From MWEI01 sp964600235 (lineage in GTDB: Bacteria > Desulfobacterota > Desulfomonilia > UBA1062), in assembly GCA_964600235.1 (NCBI GenBank), contig CAZRIV010000004.1, forward strand, positions 62,001-126,000: a stretch of 64,000 nucleotides of DNA, written 5' to 3'. Positions within the stretch are counted from its first letter, which is position 1, and each line of letters begins with the position of its first letter. A program made the translations under genes and the position numbers. Shown piece after piece: positions 61,210 to 64,000 of this stretch. The notes beneath the pieces are model-generated. The model saw nothing but the letters and a program-made list of their open reading frames with translations. It was not told the origin of the DNA and did not search any database.

Positions 61210-62346
61210 ATGAAAAGAATTTCTTTTATCTCCTTGGTATGGCTAACGCTCTTCATCCTGGGCCTTTCCTCCCCGGCAATCAATGCCGCCGAGACCATAA
61301 AGGTGGCGGCCATCTTTGCCAAGACCGGCGATGCGGCGACGCCGAACCTCATGTATTTCTACGGTGTCCGTTTTGCAGCCGACGAGATCAACAAAAAGGG
61401 CGGGCTGCTGGGCAAACCCGTGGAGATCGTGGAGATCGACAGCCAGAGCACTGCCCTGGGGTCAAAGGCAGCTGCCGAACAGGCGGTAAGGGACAAGGTG
61501 ACGGTGGTCATAGGGGGAGCACGCAGTTCCTTTGCCCTGGCCATGGCCCCGGTTCTGCAGGCCGCCAAAATCCCCATGATCTCGCCCACGGCCACCATAC
61601 CGGAGTTCACCCTCACGGGTGATTATATCTTCAGGACCTGTTTCGTTGACGACTTCCAGGGCGCGGTCATGGCATCCTTTGCCCTGAGTGATCTCAGGGC
61701 GCAGACCGCAGTGGTCCTCACCAATACCGGCAACAAGTACAGCATGGGCCTGGCCAGGATGTTTATCCAGAAGTATAGGAATTCAGGCGGCAAGATACTC
61801 ATGGAAGGCGAGTACCTGGAGGATGTCACCGACTTCCACGCTCTCCTTGAACAGGTTCGGAAGCTCAATCCAAAGGTGGTATTCATACCCGGCTACAGCA
61901 AGGACACCGGGTTCATCATAAAGACTGCCGCCGAGATGGGTATCAAGCTGCATTATCTGGGCGGCGACGGCTGGGGCGAGGAGATGATCTATCAGCATGC
62001 CGGAGATGCCGTGGAGGGGAGCTACAGCTGCTCCAACTGGAACAAGAACAATCCGGACAAACTGAGCAGGAGGTTTGTGGAGAGCTTCGAGAAGTCCTAC
62101 GGGAGGATCGTATCCTTTTCCACCGCCCAGACTTATGATTCATTTCTACTCCTAGCCGATGCCATCAAGCGGGCGAATTCACCCGATCAGGCAAAGATCC
62201 GAGATGCCCTTGCATCCACCAGGAGATTCAGGGGCGTTACCGGCGAGATCACCTTCGACGGCAACCGCAACCCTGTGAACAAGCCAGCGGTCATCCTCAG
62301 ATACGAGAAAGGAACCACGGTTTATGTCAAGACATTCAAGCCCTGA
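61210..62346 (+). CDS. Type I periplasmic binding protein (branched-chain amino acid-type), copy 2
   Basis: The 378-residue protein is a close paralogue of the preceding one, sharing KVAAIFAKTGDAAT, NKKGGLLGKPVEIVEID, IFRTCFVDDFQGAVMASFAL, PGYSKDTGFIIK and GVTGEITFDGNRNPVNK. The signal peptide runs to about residue 26 (SPAINAAE). I chose ATG 61210 because it starts the signal sequence; the upstream in-frame ATG adds a non-signal extension. The two genes probably arose by tandem duplication. It ends 59 bases before the kinase gene on the same strand. Confidence 0.88.
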   Translation: MKRISFISLVWLTLFILGLSSPAINAAETIKVAAIFAKTGDAATPNLMYFYGVRFAADEINKKGGLLGKPVEIVEIDSQSTALGSKAAAEQAVRDKVTVVIGGARSSFALAMAPVLQAAKIPMISPTATIPEFTLTGDYIFRTCFVDDFQGAVMASFALSDLRAQTAVVLTNTGNKYSMGLARMFIQKYRNSGGKILMEGEYLEDVTDFHALLEQVRKLNPKVVFIPGYSKDTGFIIKTAAEMGIKLHYLGGDGWGEEMIYQHAGDAVEGSYSCSNWNKNNPDKLSRRFVESFEKSYGRIVSFSTAQTYDSFLLLADAIKRANSPDQAKIRDALASTRRFRGVTGEITFDGNRNPVNKPAVILRYEKGTTVYVKTFKP

Positions 62347-62405
62347 GTAAGCATGAACCAGGAATGAAAAATCTGAAGACCAGATCAGGGGGATAATTAC
62401 ACTCT

Positions 62406-64000
62406 ATGAAATGGACCTTACAGAACAAGACCAACGCTGTGATACTTATCACCTTCCTCCTGGTCGCCGTTGTATATGTCTCCATCCAGATACCATTCCA
62501 GCAAATGCGCATGAGAGAAGCACTCAAGCGCAACGAGGTTCTCCTGCAGTCCCTGGTGGAACGCGACAAGGAGCCGCTGGCCAATGAGATCTTCGAGGGC
62601 CGCACGCGGGCCATCATGATACGCATTTCCCAGATGAAAAAGGTGGACGGTATCCTTTCCATCAGCGTCCATGACCATTCCGGAAGGCTCCTGATAAACG
62701 AAGGAACCATACCCCCTTCTCCCGATCTCAAAGAAGATGAAATTCCACAACTTCCCGAGAACAGAATTATTCACAAAGACAGCGTCGACGGCCAGAGTGC
62801 ACTGGTCTTTGTAGAGGCCATCGAGGTCATCCATGAACGCATCGGGTTCATCCGCATCCACTACTCCCTGGCCGACGTCGAGCGCGAGCAGCGGATAGCC
62901 TATCTTATTTTCAGCAGCCTCTTGGGGCTGATCTTCCTGGTGATGCTCATCGTCCTCAATTATATCCTGTCCAGGGTGGTCATCAGGCCGGTCACATCGT
63001 TGAGGGACGCCATGCAGCGCATGACCGGCGGAACCCTCGGCGGACAGGTGGAGACGAAAAGCAACGACGAGATCGGGGATCTCACTGCCACGTTCAACAA
63101 GATGTCGTCCGACCTCGCCTGCTCCTATCAAAGAATCGAGAATCAGAATCTTGAACTGCAGGATCGCCAACAGGAGATGGCCCACATGCGGATGTACCTG
63201 AAGAACATCATCGATTCCATGCCGTCCATGCTCATATCGGTGAACGAGGCTGGGGTAATCGTGGAATGGAACGAGGCCGCATACTCCATCACGGGCATAC
63301 CTTCCACCGAGGCAGTGGGGGAAGAGGTCTGGGGCCTCCTGCCGCACATGGAGAAGTACAGGGGATATTTCAAAGAGGTCGTTGAAACCAAGATCCCGAA
63401 AGAGTTCCACGGCGAGATGATCCGTAGAGGCGAAACGGAGGAACATCACAACATCTCCATCTTCCCCTTGATCGCCAACGGCATCGAGGGCATCGTCATC
63501 AGGGTGGACGATGTTACTGAGTTGGAAAAAAAGGAACAGCAGCTCAGGCAGGCCCAGAAGATGGAAATCATCGGGACGCTTGCCGGCGGACTGGCCCATG
63601 ATTTCAATAATATCTTGGGCGGGATAACGGGATCGCTCTCCCTGCTGAAATTCAAGCTTCAAAAGGATACGGCTCTTGACCGCGACTTCATGATAAAATA
63701 TCTCAATATCATGGAAGAGGCGGGCAAGCGGGCCGCAGACCTGGTTAAACAGCTCCTGTCCATCTCAAGAAAGCAGGAAATGGCCTTGGAGCCCGTGAAC
63801 CTGGACATAACCATCGAACATGTCATGCAGATCTGCAGGAACTCCTTTGACAAGTGCATCGAGCTTGAACCCCGTTTCTCGGGCACCAAGGCCATGGTCA
63901 ATGCCAGCACGACCCAGATAGAACAGGTCCTCCTGAATCTGTGCGTCAATGCCGCCCACGCCATGACCACCATGCGCAGAGAGAACGAGCCCCAGGGAGG
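62406..64000 (+). CDS. Membrane sensor histidine kinase, 3' end outside window
   Basis: 531 codons are visible and the frame is open at the window end. The order is: membrane helix (about residues 10-28), periplasmic sensor domain (29-165), second helix (166-188), HAMP (189-240 with IRPVTSLRDAM and DEIGDLTATFNKMSSDL), coiled coil, and PAS (about 262-375 with IIDSMPSMLISVNEAG). HisKA follows with phospho-acceptor His398 in AGGLAHDFNNILGG, and the N box (QVLLNLCVNAAHAM) begins near the end. The AHDFNN type of H box is common in hybrid kinases with receiver domains, so a receiver may follow. Directly downstream of two binding proteins, it may sense their liganded forms. Confidence 0.9.
   Translation, partial: MKWTLQNKTNAVILITFLLVAVVYVSIQIPFQQMRMREALKRNEVLLQSLVERDKEPLANEIFEGRTRAIMIRISQMKKVDGILSISVHDHSGRLLINEGTIPPSPDLKEDEIPQLPENRIIHKDSVDGQSALVFVEAIEVIHERIGFIRIHYSLADVEREQRIAYLIFSSLLGLIFLVMLIVLNYILSRVVIRPVTSLRDAMQRMTGGTLGGQVETKSNDEIGDLTATFNKMSSDLACSYQRIENQNLELQDRQQEMAHMRMYLKNIIDSMPSMLISVNEAGVIVEWNEAAYSITGIPSTEAVGEEVWGLLPHMEKYRGYFKEVVETKIPKEFHGEMIRRGETEEHHNISIFPLIANGIEGIVIRVDDVTELEKKEQQLRQAQKMEIIGTLAGGLAHDFNNILGGITGSLSLLKFKLQKDTALDRDFMIKYLNIMEEAGKRAADLVKQLLSISRKQEMALEPVNLDITIEHVMQICRNSFDKCIELEPRFSGTKAMVNASTTQIEQVLLNLCVNAAHAMTTMRRENEPQG

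Overview
This window looks like chromosome from a Gram-negative bacterium of the Desulfobacterota (old Deltaproteobacteria) type. It carries a Mu-like prophage, a Tol-Pal operon and an almost complete dcw (division and cell wall) cluster. The taxonomic guess is an inference from the meso-diaminopimelate motif in MurE, the outer-membrane Tol-Pal system, the DUF3417-type glucan phosphorylase and the PAS-type sensor kinases. No rRNA or other decisive marker is present.

Positions 1 to about 26,950 (all +) are the late half of a Mu-like transposable prophage with a contractile tail. The left part (1-5943) holds appendage and fibre-like genes. Three of these in a row encode proteins with Sec signal peptides: a LamG-like protein, an SGNH hydrolase and a parallel beta-helix protein. 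A leader with hairpins and a strong intrinsic terminator (5944-6121) separates them from the lysis genes (amidase, holin-like). Next come terminase subunits, portal, a MuF head protein with a putative toxin-nuclease tail, and a protease with a nested scaffold. The capsid genes follow, then the tail genes: sheath, tube, frameshifted chaperones, tape measure, circularisation protein, hub, spike, baseplate and an AT-rich tail fibre. Short TCAAA-type repeats at 26,865-26,950 probably mark the right end. The left end and the early genes (repressor, transposase) lie outside the window.

Positions 27,132-32,800 hold host genes: a stand-alone GMP-synthase-type ATP pyrophosphatase lacking the glutaminase domain, tRNA-Leu(UAG), pyruvate kinase and alpha-glucan phosphorylase. 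Positions 32,836-38,393 (minus strand) carry a soluble PAS histidine kinase followed by tolQ-tolR-tolA-tolB-pal-cpoB.

A 198-base divergent intergenic region separates that kinase from mraZ. From 38,592 to 55,921 (+) runs mraZ-rsmH-ftsL-ftsI-murE-murF-mraY-(44-codon ORF)-murD-ftsW-murG-murC-murB-ftsQ-ftsA-ftsZ-alr. Nearly all junctions overlap or lie within a few bases, so this is one translationally coupled operon. It makes the UDP-muramyl-pentapeptide precursor, lipid I and lipid II, septal peptidoglycan and the FtsZ ring. ddl is absent and alr sits after ftsZ. A MraZ-box-like set of three 10-base repeats lies just downstream of the mraZ promoter.

The right end (55,922-64,000) contains a perfect 34-bp inverted repeat and a large secreted protein with Ig-like and PKD repeats. 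It ends with two paralogous branched-chain-amino-acid-type binding proteins followed by a membrane histidine kinase that runs off the window. This last group has the look of a ligand-sensing module rather than a transporter.
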